Virus record (IMG/VR): IMGVR_UViG_3300024496_000085
Coordinates: 1-29,616 of that record
Origin: a virus
DNA length: 29,616 nucleotides
Strand: one strand, 5' to 3'
Shown here: in pieces, positions 17,633 through 23,507 of the stretch
Layout: each line of letters opens with the position of its first letter
Numbering within the stretch: the stretch's first letter is position 1
Made by a program: the position numbers and the translations under genes
Notes under the pieces: model-generated
Told to the model about the DNA's origin: nothing
Seen by the model: the letters and a program-made list of their open reading frames with translations, nothing else
The model's database searches: none

Positions 17633-18008
17633 GCTTGATCTCATAGGTTGTTGTGGCTTGCGGTCCACGGATATTGATACCGAGGATAGACGGTCGTTGC
17701 TCGTCCGACCCGATTTCTAGTAGGCCGTGATGTTTACTGAGAAGGCGGAGAGCAGACAATTTGTCGTGCATTTCGACTTCGATAGCGTTCCCGTCCTTGG
17801 TCGGCGTGACTTTGACCTTCTTGATCGACTTCTGAACGTGCAAAGGCAAGTCGTAGGAGTTCTTTACCATCACATTACCAGTGGAGTCCCATGAGAGGAC
17901 ATCGGTAATGGCTGCCGAACCTATGGCCTCAATCTCATTCAGGACAGCTTCCCGCTTGTCTTCCGAACCAGAAGCGACAGACCGCCTCATAACTCTAACT
18001 CTACCCAT
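17601..18008 (-). CDS. terS: Terminase small subunit-like protein without N-terminal HTH
   Basis: A 135-aa protein. The segment NEIEAIGSAAITDVLSWDSTGNVMVKNSYDL, later VEMHDKLSALRLLSKHHGLL, matches the middle and C-terminal oligomerisation part of Terminase_2-type small subunits. The usual N-terminal helix-turn-helix of about 60 residues is absent. Only about 20 basic residues (MGRVRVMRRSVASGSEDKRE) precede the family block. The start is well supported by GGAG six bases upstream, and a TGA lies five codons upstream in frame, so the domain was not merely missed. First gene of the virion operon. Confidence 0.8.
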   Translation of the reverse strand: MGRVRVMRRSVASGSEDKREAVLNEIEAIGSAAITDVLSWDSTGNVMVKNSYDLPLHVQKSIKKVKVTPTKDGNAIEVEMHDKLSALRLLSKHHGLLEIGSDEQRPSILGINIRGPQATTTYEIKHESAEEEVPE

Positions 18009-18149
18009 GCAATCTCCATATCAAATGTTAAATTTACTTGGGGAATGACCCTTAAACTACCTTGACAGATATTGACTTAGACACCGCGAACCCCCTTAGT
18101 TATCCCCGTGAGGGGATACATCGTAACTTAGCTTAAACACGTTCTCCGA
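18009..18149. promoter_or_regulatory. Gene-free leader upstream of the virion operon
   Basis: No gene in this stretch. It must hold the promoter of the minus-strand virion operon, but I could not find a convincing sigma-70 pair on that strand. It contains a perfect 7-bp hairpin TATCCCC-GTGA-GGGGATA (18101-18118). On the plus strand TTGACA at 18062-18067 has no good -10 box. An activator-dependent late promoter, or a packaging site near terS, are possible explanations. Confidence 0.4.
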
Positions 18150-18154
18150 AAATT

Positions 18155-18192
18155 GAAAAAAAATTGAGCGGCCTACCCCGCAGTAGAGGCCG
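18155..18192 (-). terminator. Intrinsic terminator after the winged-helix gene
   Basis: On the minus strand CGGCCT (18192-18187) pairs perfectly with AGGCCG (18174-18169), followed after five bases by eight T residues (18163-18156). It lies 26 bases after the stop of the gene ending at 18218. It separates that gene from the virion operon, which therefore needs its own promoter. Confidence 0.72.
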
Positions 18193-18217
18193 ACCCCGGG
18201 GGGAGGGATAGTGCCTC

Positions 18218-18946
18218 TCACACAAAGCACCCCCGTTGTATGAGCACCGCAAGAGACGGTGGTAGCGATCCATAGCGGTTGAGGTGAAGCCGAAACGCTT
18301 GAGCAATAGCCGATTGATTGACACCTTGATTGGCTAGCGTTGTGAGCGATCGAGGATCGGTTGAGATATCGTAACCATATGTTCGACTCATTGACTGTAT
18401 CTCCCTTTTAATCCCTATCGTGTTATCATTAACCGTCTCTATGACTTCATTAGTCTTTTTAATAGGTTGAATATCTTCTGTGCTATCCGTTGCGTATGGA
18501 ATAGAAGCCTTCAATTCCTCGTCTGTTGGTATTGGATCGTTTGAGGAAAAGAGCACCTGATATCTGCTCGTCATCCATTTAGAGGATTGTTGCGGAAACC
18601 ATTTAGGTTGTAACTTCCTAATCATTCCGGCGTTGATTAACCGCTTGAGGCTAGCCGATACTTGTGTTGCGCCTAAGCCGGAACAATTCCTGATTGTCTC
18701 ATAGGTCGGATAAGAGACGCCTTGCCTGCTAACGAATAAACCTAACGTGCATAGCAAGAGCAAATCATTAGGGCTTAAATCAGGACTATAAACCGCCCTT
18801 GAAGGAATGATTGAATATCTTCTGCCGCTCGGATCACCACGGTGATTGACGCCTTCACGCGCCTTCGGGACCGTTCTCAATCCCCTAGCCGTCACCTTGC
18901 GCCGGATGCGCTCTCTTTTCTTTTCCTGATTATCCTGCAAATTCAA
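18218..18946 (-). CDS. Winged-helix replication-initiator-like protein
   Basis: About 242 aa. A basic N-terminus (KKRERIRRKVTARGLR) is followed by a winged helix-turn-helix at about residues 45-120: IPSRAVYSPDLSPNDLLLLCTLGLF, VSYPTYETIRNCSGLGATQVSASLKRLINAGMI, and SRYQVLFS as the wing. This layout is seen in plasmid and phage replication initiators and in some repressors. The C-terminal part (TDPRSLTTLANQGVNQSAIAQAFRLHL) looks helical. Start is uncertain: only TTG codons are available at 18946 and 18940, and AAGG is better spaced for the latter. It is transcribed divergently from the ArdC operon, with its own terminator. Confidence 0.65.
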   Translation of the reverse strand: MNLQDNQEKKRERIRRKVTARGLRTVPKAREGVNHRGDPSGRRYSIIPSRAVYSPDLSPNDLLLLCTLGLFVSRQGVSYPTYETIRNCSGLGATQVSASLKRLINAGMIRKLQPKWFPQQSSKWMTSRYQVLFSSNDPIPTDEELKASIPYATDSTEDIQPIKKTNEVIETVNDNTIGIKREIQSMSRTYGYDISTDPRSLTTLANQGVNQSAIAQAFRLHLNRYGSLPPSLAVLIQRGCFV

Positions 18947-18984
18947 CGCCTTATATTATTCTAATCTTTTTCTTAATAAACCGC

Positions 18985-19013
18985 TTGACTAAATCATTCA
19001 ATGTTGACATATT
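18985..19013 (+). promoter_or_regulatory. Possible sigma-70 promoter of the ArdC operon
   Basis: TTGACT (18985-18990), a 17-base spacer, then CATATT (19008-19013), in the AT-rich gap between the divergent winged-helix gene and the first gene of the plus-strand operon. A second TTGACA follows at 19004-19009. Two copies of TGCACAA lie just downstream (19028-19034 and 19041-19047). Predicted by eye only. Confidence 0.45.
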
Positions 19014-19047
19014 GTGATCGTTACCAATGCACAAAAGGATTGCACAA

Positions 19048-19272
19048 ATGACCATTCCAACAACGATCTTCTCAAAGACAATCGTTAACGCATACGGGAA
19101 CAAAACCCTAGTTTCTTTAGTCCATCGTCCGGCTGGCTTTGACGGTCTTTCAGAAAAGAAAGAGGCTTGGATTGTTCGTCGTCAACAACCTAGCAACCCA
19201 TGTTTTTTTGGTGAGACCTATAAGACCAAAGACGAAGCCCTCAACGCATACAATGAGTGGGTGTCGTCATGA
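19048..19272 (+). CDS. Hypothetical protein (74 aa), first gene of ArdC operon
   Basis: Begins MTIPTTIFSKTIVNAYGNKT and includes EKKEAWIVRRQQPSNPCFFGETYKTKDEALNAYNEW. The pattern of a short strand pair and a helix is compact and soluble. An in-frame ATG exists at 19027, but AAGGA is placed eight to nine bases before the ATG at 19048, so I prefer that start. The stop overlaps the start of the next microprotein (ATGA). I do not recognise the family. Its position suggests a small anti-defence or accessory protein expressed with the ArdC-like protein. Confidence 0.65.
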   Translation: MTIPTTIFSKTIVNAYGNKTLVSLVHRPAGFDGLSEKKEAWIVRRQQPSNPCFFGETYKTKDEALNAYNEWVSS

Positions 19273-19361
19273 ATGATCTCTTAATCATTCTTGAAGCCTA
19301 TCAGGTCTTCATCATTCCGGCCGTCATCGGCCTTATCCTTTCCGCAATCATCGAAGCCTAA
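19269..19361 (+). CDS. Predicted membrane microprotein (30 aa)
   Basis: ATG at 19269 overlaps the TGA of the gene before by four bases (ATGA). The product is MNDLLIILEAYQVF, then IIPAVIGLILSAIIEA, almost entirely hydrophobic with acidic residues at both ends, so a single transmembrane helix is likely. It ends 24 bases before the ArdC-like start. Too short for a family assignment; tight coupling is the main evidence that it is real. Confidence 0.5.
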   Translation: MNDLLIILEAYQVFIIPAVIGLILSAIIEA

Positions 19362-19385
19362 TCTTTCACAATAGGAAATGCACAA

Positions 19386-20285
19386 ATGTCTAACATTCAG
19401 GAAACAATCACCAACAAGATCGTGGCCGCCATCGAAGCCGGAGCAGGGGAATTTCAAATGCCTTGGCATCGTTCCGGTGTATGCTCGGCCTTGCCTCACA
19501 ACCCCATCTCAAAGAATACCTATTCCGGCGCAAACGTCATTTCCCTATGGATTGAGCAGAAAGAGCGGTCCTATTCCTCAAATCAATGGGCGACATACAA
19601 GCATTGGCAGTCTGTCGGTGCTACGGTTCGCAAGGGTGAAAAGGCCGTGCATTGTGCCTATTTCTCACAAGGTCTTAAGACGAAACAGAACGAGCAAGGC
19701 GAAGACGAAACGCGCTCTTTCATGTTTGCCAAGCCTTTCTACCTTTTCAACGCTGACCAAGTTGAAGGATATTCTGCCAACGGAACGCCGGACACCTTAC
19801 CGGAAAACCTAGTTCAACGCATCGAAAACGCTGACCAAGCAATTAAAGCAACAGGTGCGGAGATCATCGAAGGTGGCCAACGTGCATTTTATCGTCCCTC
19901 AACCGATGCCATATATATGCCGGATCAATGGCGCTTCAAACAGACACCGGACCATGATCCAACACAAGCCTATTACTCAACTTTGCTTCACGAATTGACG
20001 CATTGGTCAGGGGCTGAGAAGCGTTTGAACCGGACCAAAGGCAAGCGTTTCGGTGACGATGCATATGCCTTTGAAGAGTTAGTAGCGGAACTTGGCGCGG
20101 CATTTCTTTGCGCCTCACTTGGCATCGAAAACGAGCCACGAATTGACCATGCACAATATATCGACGGTTGGCTACGGGTTCTCAATAGCAACAAGAACGC
20201 AATCTTTAGTGCGGCCTCACTTGCTACCAAGGCGATGCAATTTATTCTCAAGGCAGAAGCGCAACCAGAAACAATCGCGGCTTAA
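19386..20285 (+). CDS. ArdC-like anti-restriction protein (ssDNA-binding N-domain plus zincin)
   Basis: A 299-aa protein with the ArdC order. The N-terminal ssDNA-binding domain covers about residues 1-125 (MPWHRSG, NPISKNTYSGANVISLW, WATYKHWQSVGATVRKGEKA, KPFYLFNADQVEGY). A metallopeptidase-like domain follows with zinc motif HELTH at 202-206 and the downstream Glu in FEELVAELGAAFL (230-241). ArdC of conjugative plasmids binds ssDNA and protects incoming DNA from restriction; polyvalent phage homologues are known. The start ATG at 19386 has GGAAA upstream and a TGCACAA directly before it. An anti-restriction role is inferred from the family. Confidence 0.9.
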   Translation: MSNIQETITNKIVAAIEAGAGEFQMPWHRSGVCSALPHNPISKNTYSGANVISLWIEQKERSYSSNQWATYKHWQSVGATVRKGEKAVHCAYFSQGLKTKQNEQGEDETRSFMFAKPFYLFNADQVEGYSANGTPDTLPENLVQRIENADQAIKATGAEIIEGGQRAFYRPSTDAIYMPDQWRFKQTPDHDPTQAYYSTLLHELTHWSGAEKRLNRTKGKRFGDDAYAFEELVAELGAAFLCASLGIENEPRIDHAQYIDGWLRVLNSNKNAIFSAASLATKAMQFILKAEAQPETIAA

Positions 20286-20302
20286 CAGGAAAGGGTAAGA
20301 CA

Positions 20303-20617
20303 ATGAGCAATGATATTCATATTCACTATGTAACGGCTTGCGAATATCACCGGAACGGAATTGGCGGAGTCGGTTTTCATATTGTTGACTTTGTATGGTC
20401 ATACAAAGACTTCCCCGCTACCAAGGCCCGCGCAATAGTCTTCGACAATGGGGATGAATACCCTACACACTATGCAATCACGACAGAAGACCCTGAGCAA
20501 AAATGGCGAGGCGATGCTTTTATTGATTATCTATGGCCACTAATTCAAGAACTAGTCGAAGAAAAATGGCAAGCTACTCTTGCGCGACTTAAAATTGAAG
20601 AAAGAATAGGACAATGA
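20303..20617 (+). CDS. Hypothetical protein (104 aa)
   Basis: Begins MSNDIHIHYVTACEYHRNGI with FHIVDFVWSYKDFPATKARAIVFD and a helical C-terminus (DYLWPLIQELVEEKWQATLARLKIEERIG). Alternating strands at the start and a long amphipathic helix at the end suggest a small folded protein. AAAGGG lies about nine bases before the ATG. It is co-transcribed with the ArdC-like gene and its stop overlaps the next start by four bases. I do not recognise the family. Confidence 0.65.
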   Translation: MSNDIHIHYVTACEYHRNGIGGVGFHIVDFVWSYKDFPATKARAIVFDNGDEYPTHYAITTEDPEQKWRGDAFIDYLWPLIQELVEEKWQATLARLKIEERIGQ

Positions 20618-20817
20618 CTGAATTAAAAAGATGGTATATCACAATCAATGGTAAGATTTATCGTAAAGGATTAAATCCGCATTTTAATGCGACATTCGAT
20701 GATGCTATTATAATTGCAAGAGATTGCGCTACCGGATACTTCGGCAAAGGAACATTCCCTAACAGTGTCAGGATATGGTCAGAGGATAGAACGTCTTACC
20801 AAGTCAGCCGTCAATAG
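20614..20817 (+). CDS. Hypothetical protein (67 aa), last gene of ArdC operon
   Basis: A 67-aa product starting MTELKRWYITINGKIYRKGL, then FNATFDDAIIIARDCATGYFG and a basic SVRIWSEDRTSYQVSRQ. The ATG overlaps the upstream TGA (ATGA). A strong terminator follows 11 bases after its stop, marking it as the operon end. No family recognised. Confidence 0.6.
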   Translation: MTELKRWYITINGKIYRKGLNPHFNATFDDAIIIARDCATGYFGKGTFPNSVRIWSEDRTSYQVSRQ

Positions 20818-20827
20818 AAACGAATTA

Positions 20828-20854
20828 GGGGGCCGATAAAGCCCCCTTTTTCTT
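20828..20854 (+). terminator. Intrinsic terminator of the ArdC operon
   Basis: GGGGGC (20828-20833) pairs perfectly with GCCCCC (20841-20846) around a 7-base loop and is followed by TTTTTCTT. A classical plus-strand rho-independent terminator, placed between converging operons. Confidence 0.88.
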
Positions 20855-20924
20855 GACCATATAAAACCACCGGAAAGATTAGGCTTGCCAATGGCGGCCA
20901 GTTTCTGTTGATCCTAGGACTAAA

Positions 20925-21209
20925 CTAAAACGGAATGGAGTCGTTTAGATCGTGAGCGGAACCATAGCCATCAGCTTGAACCCTTGGAGAGCCCCCTCTT
21001 GCGACGGTCTTTGCTATTCCTTGATTATCGGGGTTTTCATATTGACGGGCCGATAGGCTATAGAATGTCCGGCCATCTTCATCACGTTGCCACCCACCAA
21101 TGTCAAACTTCACCCCATCAATCCAAATATAACCCTTCAAATCGGGGTGTTTATCTTCTTTCTTGGTGGGGTTTTTCCAAATCTTGCCCATGTTTTTTTG
21201 TGTCGTCAT
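20925..21209 (-). CDS. Putative ssDNA-binding-type protein with SSB-like C-terminal tip
   Basis: 94 aa from the ATG at 21209, chosen because AAAGGA lies upstream and because it overlaps the TGA of a 46-aa gene (ATGA). The core KHPDLKGYIWIDGVKFDIGG, then GRTFYSLSARQYE is short, Gly-rich and strand-forming. The C-terminus is flexible (ARGGSPRVQADGYGS) and ends AHDLNDSIPF. That end closely resembles the acidic-hydrophobic tip of bacterial SSB (DDDIPF), which recruits recombination and replication proteins. I infer an SSB-like or SSB-mimic role. The core is shorter than a normal OB fold, so it could instead be a decoy of the tip. Confidence 0.65.
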   Translation of the reverse strand: MTTQKNMGKIWKNPTKKEDKHPDLKGYIWIDGVKFDIGGWQRDEDGRTFYSLSARQYENPDNQGIAKTVARGGSPRVQADGYGSAHDLNDSIPF

Positions 21210-21346
21210 TGCAAATTTTCCTTTCGAATTGTGCAATCCTTGAACAATATCTTCATGGCGTTTAGATCACAATCGGACGGGCCAATTTCCCCGTGGGCAA
21301 ATCTCAGGGCGGCCCAGAATAAATTTGGTTTCCATAGTATCCCCAT
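21206..21346 (-). CDS. Small hypothetical protein (46 aa)
   Basis: ATG at 21346 lies 10 bases after the initiator stop; the frame is open for 46 codons and its TGA overlaps the next start (ATGA at 21209). Product begins MGILWKPNLFWAALRFAHGE and ends NAMKILFKDCTIRKENLQ. The pattern is helical and Trp-rich at the N-terminus. It fills the only gap between the initiator and the SSB-like gene, which supports it being coding. Function unknown. Confidence 0.55.
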   Translation of the reverse strand: MGILWKPNLFWAALRFAHGEIGPSDCDLNAMKILFKDCTIRKENLQ

Positions 21347-21356
21347 GGCGTGCTGC

Positions 21357-22214
21357 CTAAACTCTCTTTTGGGCGCGAGTAAACCCGTCCAATGCCTTGA
21401 TTATATGTGGCGAGTTGAAAGCTATGTTTTTCGAGCGGCAGAAGTCCCGAAACCTGTTAGCAATCCAATCAGGATCGTGGCCTGTATTGTGCGCTCGGAT
21501 GCGGGATGCCCATGGCGTATATTCAACCGAGCCATCACTAGGAAAGTTGGCTTCCGGTGTGGGTATTGCCATGGCGTTCTGACTCGGCGCGGCGGGGGCA
21601 ACTTCCACGGGGGCCACATCCTCCCACCTCCTTTGGTTCAACCATGTGGCTGGGTGCGGGATGTAGTTAATATCCTCTGAGAACTTATGGCTGCCGAGGG
21701 AAGCGATGATTACGCTGGCTTCCGTGCTCTGCACCGCTTTGACCCACGCTTTCTCTGCGGCTCCTTTGCCAACCTTCCTCGGATAGCCAAGCCAAAACTT
21801 ATTAAAATCTTCAGACTGAGACGCTCGAACTTGTTTCGAGCAAGATATAGGTTTTTCTTTACTGGTTATTATTACAGGTTTGGGTGGCATGGTGCTACCC
21901 TCGGGGGTGGCATGGTGCGATCCTAGGGGTGGCAAGGTGCTATCCCCCATATGCAAGCCGTATGAATACCCCAATGTTCGCCCATGTTCGTCCAAGACCA
22001 GACGGCGAGAAAGCAAACCTTTTTGCTCTAAAGATTGGGTAGCCCTTCGAACTGTGTCGCGGCTCAAACTTGTATCATCTGCAATCTTATCAAGGCTCGG
22101 AAAGCACTGACCTGTATCAGCATTATGCCGATCAGCAAGCGCCAGTAGTGTGAGCTTCTCTGCGGATGATATATCTCGGACGGTCCACGCCCAATGTGTT
22201 GCCTTGTGGGACAT
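21357..22214 (-). CDS. Lambda O-like replication initiator (winged helix plus replisome-organiser C-domain)
   Basis: A 285-aa protein. The N-terminal winged HTH (about 1-88) has SAEKLTLLALADRHN, CFPSLDKIADDTSLSRDTVRRATQSLEQKGLLSRR and a wing at LGYSYGLHM. The linker at 90-111 is encoded by three DNA iterons. The C-domain begins near 136 with FNKFWLGYPRKVGKGAAEKAW, then IPHPATWLNQRRWED, a pattern common in phage replisome organisers. It binds the origin and recruits host helicase loading, by analogy with lambda O. Start ATG with GAGG eight bases upstream. No helicase loader such as lambda P is seen downstream. Confidence 0.82.
   Translation of the reverse strand: MSHKATHWAWTVRDISSAEKLTLLALADRHNADTGQCFPSLDKIADDTSLSRDTVRRATQSLEQKGLLSRRLVLDEHGRTLGYSYGLHMGDSTLPPLGSHHATPEGSTMPPKPVIITSKEKPISCSKQVRASQSEDFNKFWLGYPRKVGKGAAEKAWVKAVQSTEASVIIASLGSHKFSEDINYIPHPATWLNQRRWEDVAPVEVAPAAPSQNAMAIPTPEANFPSDGSVEYTPWASRIRAHNTGHDPDWIANRFRDFCRSKNIAFNSPHIIKALDGFTRAQKRV
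21823..21945. other. Candidate phage replication origin inside the initiator gene
   Basis: Order along the DNA: a perfect hairpin GCTCGAA-CTTGT-TTCGAGC (21823-21841), an AT-rich tract (21842-21880), then three 19-bp iterons (21882-21945). Lambda ori lies inside gene O with the same parts: 19-bp dyad-symmetric iterons in the O linker and an AT-rich unwinding region on the C-terminal side. Here the AT-rich tract is likewise on the C-terminal coding side. Inference from layout. Confidence 0.65.
21882..21945. repeat. Three 19-bp tandem iterons with dyad symmetry
   Basis: Copies at 21882-21900, 21905-21923 and 21927-21945. Consensus GGGTGGCAwGGTGCkAyCC, where copy 1 is nearly self-complementary (GGGTgGCA-tgg-TGCtACCC). 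Starts are spaced 23 and 22 bp. Only three to four positions vary between copies, which is more constraint than the encoded Gly/Pro/Ser-rich linker would need. Confidence 0.8.
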
Positions 22215-22226
22215 TGCCTTCGCCTC

Positions 22227-22255
22227 TTGAAAAGGTAGGCATGATCGTCCATAAG
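22227..22255 (+). promoter_or_regulatory. Possible promoter of an antisense RNA
   Basis: TTGAAA (22227-22232), 17-base spacer, CATAAG (22250-22255), on the plus strand just upstream of the minus-strand initiator start. Five of six and four of six matches to sigma-70 boxes. Would start transcription near 22262, directed away from the initiator gene. Confidence 0.45.
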
Positions 22256-22261
22256 GTTAGA

Positions 22262-22342
22262 CAACACGCCTACGGCTGCACAACGTAGGTTTAGAGGCGG
22301 CTACTGTTTTGCGTTTTCCAGTAGTCGCCTCATCTTTTTTTT
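22262..22342 (+). ncRNA. Candidate OOP-like small RNA
   Basis: Predicted ~80-nt transcript between a sigma-70-like promoter and a strong terminator, opposite in strand to both flanking genes and to the initiator leader. It contains a first hairpin CCTACG-(9-base loop)-CGTAGG at 22269-22289 and ends in the terminator hairpin. No ORF of note. Lambda OOP RNA is also ~77 nt, starts upstream of gene O, runs away from O and ends at the 3' end of the neighbouring gene. Here the T-run overlaps the stop of the DnaA-like gene. Confidence 0.5.
22294..22342 (+). terminator. Strong plus-strand intrinsic terminator in a minus-strand operon
   Basis: GAGGCGGCTACTG (22294-22306) pairs over 13 bp (one G-T wobble) with CAGTAGTCGCCTC (22319-22331), 12-base loop, then ATC and eight T residues (22335-22342). 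The T-run is only on the plus strand, although both neighbouring genes are on the minus strand. Confidence 0.8.
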
Positions 22343-22865
22343 AATCTAGTTTGAACCCGTTAGCAATCTTCTCTTCCATCTTACGGTAGCCATGAAGCAC
22401 CGAAGTGTGGTCCTTGTTGAGCATCCGGCCTACTTGCATCAGGCTCAGGCCCAGTTCCCGTCTTAGCCGATAGTAAATCTCAAACCTACAATCGACGAAC
22501 TTTTGACTCTTGGCTTGGCCAGCCACGTCTATGAATGTCATGCCATGCTTTACGAGAACCTTAGCGATCACATACCGAGCCGACTGCCGACCGGAAAAGC
22601 CCTTCATCAAGAACGCTGTCTTCCGAAGGAACTCATTCTCGCCATAGATTTGAGTCCAGACCTGATCCAGCATGGCGCGGAGAGCAATCTCTTCTTCCGG
22701 CTCTTGTGGCGCTAGATTGATGACGTCTCTGACTACTGGCTTCGGTGGCTCTATTGGCTCAGGCAGCTTCTCTTGTGGCTTTACTGGCACGATTGGCCGA
22801 GAGGGATAGAACTTCTCCCGTAGGGCTTTGTGCTTCTCGTATGAATATGCGTATGCCGTTTCCAT
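22341..22865 (-). CDS. Stand-alone DnaA domain IV-like DNA-binding protein
   Basis: A 174-aa protein. A Pro-rich linker spans about residues 20-55 (PVKPQEKLPEPIEPPKPVV). A small helical region follows, and the C-terminus matches DnaA domain IV: FEIYYRLRRELGLSLMQVGRMLNKDHTSVLHGYRKMEE, with the signature KDHTSV at 151-156. The AAA+ ATPase of DnaA is missing. Similar short proteins occur in phages of alphaproteobacteria. It may bind DnaA-box-like sites and regulate replication or transcription. Start ATG at 22865 has GGGTGA upstream. It overlaps the RusA gene by 107 bases, long for this operon. Confidence 0.8.
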   Translation of the reverse strand: METAYAYSYEKHKALREKFYPSRPIVPVKPQEKLPEPIEPPKPVVRDVINLAPQEPEEEIALRAMLDQVWTQIYGENEFLRKTAFLMKGFSGRQSARYVIAKVLVKHGMTFIDVAGQAKSQKFVDCRFEIYYRLRRELGLSLMQVGRMLNKDHTSVLHGYRKMEEKIANGFKLD

Positions 22866-23169
22866 TGTTCACCCATTTTGCTGTTAATTCTGCACATAGG
22901 CTGTCGTCCTCGACGGCTCCAGCCTGAACGATTAAATCCATTAGTGGTTTGATTAAATTGTCGATGTCCCTCTTTCTTTTATCTGGTCTTGCTGCCTCGA
23001 ATACGACTACATACTGACCATTGATTTTGTTGTTAAGTTGTCCACGAATTATCCCCAGATTTATTTCTAACCAATCACGATATATCTTGGACTTAATCAC
23101 GCCTCTGCCCGGAACTGCCCGGAACAGACGGTTCGCAGACGGTGGATATTCGCAAGTTAATTCGATCAA
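22759..23169 (-). CDS. rusA: RusA-family Holliday junction resolvase
   Basis: A 136-aa protein with the RusA pattern: YPPSANRLFRAVPGRG at the start, VVVFEAARPDKRKRDIDNLIKPLMDLIVQAGAVEDDSL in the middle. Asp68 and Asp70 in RDIDN, and Asp88/89 in VEDDS, correspond to the three metal-binding Asp of E. coli RusA (70, 72, 91). It resolves branched DNA for packaging or recombination. The start is a TTG whose TTGA overlaps the stop of the previous gene by four bases, implying coupling. The last ~20 residues go beyond the usual family length and overlap the DnaA-like gene. Confidence 0.9.
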   Translation of the reverse strand: MIELTCEYPPSANRLFRAVPGRGVIKSKIYRDWLEINLGIIRGQLNNKINGQYVVVFEAARPDKRKRDIDNLIKPLMDLIVQAGAVEDDSLCAELTAKWVNNGNGIRIFIREAQSPTGEVLSLSANRASKATREAA

Positions 23170-23414
23170 GACTTAGTTAATTCCCATCCACGCCCAGCGT
23201 TGACGATACAAGCGGAGCCGTCAGGCTGGATGAACACAAGCGTCCAAGACTGAGGGCCACGATAGAACTGGATCGCCAGCTTGTCGTCGATCCTAATCGG
23301 CTCTTGCGGCTCCTCGCGATACTCAGACCGTAAGCTATTGTCTATGATCGAACGATCCAAACAGAAGTGCGGTCCAAGTATAATCATTGAAGAGGCAAGA
23401 ATTATTGGTTCCAT
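23166..23414 (-). CDS. Hypothetical protein (82 aa) with hydrophobic N-terminus
   Basis: From the ATG at 23414: MEPIILASSMIILGPHFCLD, then a conserved-looking C-terminal half KLAIQFYRGPQSWTLVFIQPDGSACIVNAGRGWEL. The first 15 residues are hydrophobic and could be a membrane anchor or signal. The C-terminal PDG-x-ACI-x-x-AG-x-GW pattern is also seen in small secreted proteins of Rhizobiales, from memory. GAGG lies six bases before the ATG; a longer in-frame reading to 23480 would run through a terminator hairpin and was rejected. Confidence 0.6.
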   Translation of the reverse strand: MEPIILASSMIILGPHFCLDRSIIDNSLRSEYREEPQEPIRIDDKLAIQFYRGPQSWTLVFIQPDGSACIVNAGRGWELTKS

Positions 23415-23424
23415 AGCAGCCTCG

Positions 23425-23455
23425 AAAAAGGTGCCGGAGTTTTTTAGGCTCCGGC
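23425..23455 (-). terminator. Intrinsic terminator or attenuator before the 82-aa gene
   Basis: On the minus strand GCCGGAG (23455-23449) pairs perfectly with CTCCGGC (23439-23433), 9-base loop, followed by AC-C and five T residues (23429-23425). It lies between the Cro-like gene and the next start, only about ten bases before that ATG, so it could limit transcription of the replication genes downstream. Confidence 0.62.
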
Positions 23456-23507
23456 TAGTCTGGGAGGAACGCTTCAACAAGAGGCGCAGGATTAGGCTAC
23501 CACCAAT

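Noticed and set aside
18062-18090. Plus-strand TTGACA as a promoter
   Set aside because: No acceptable -10 box at the right spacing and no plus-strand gene follows.
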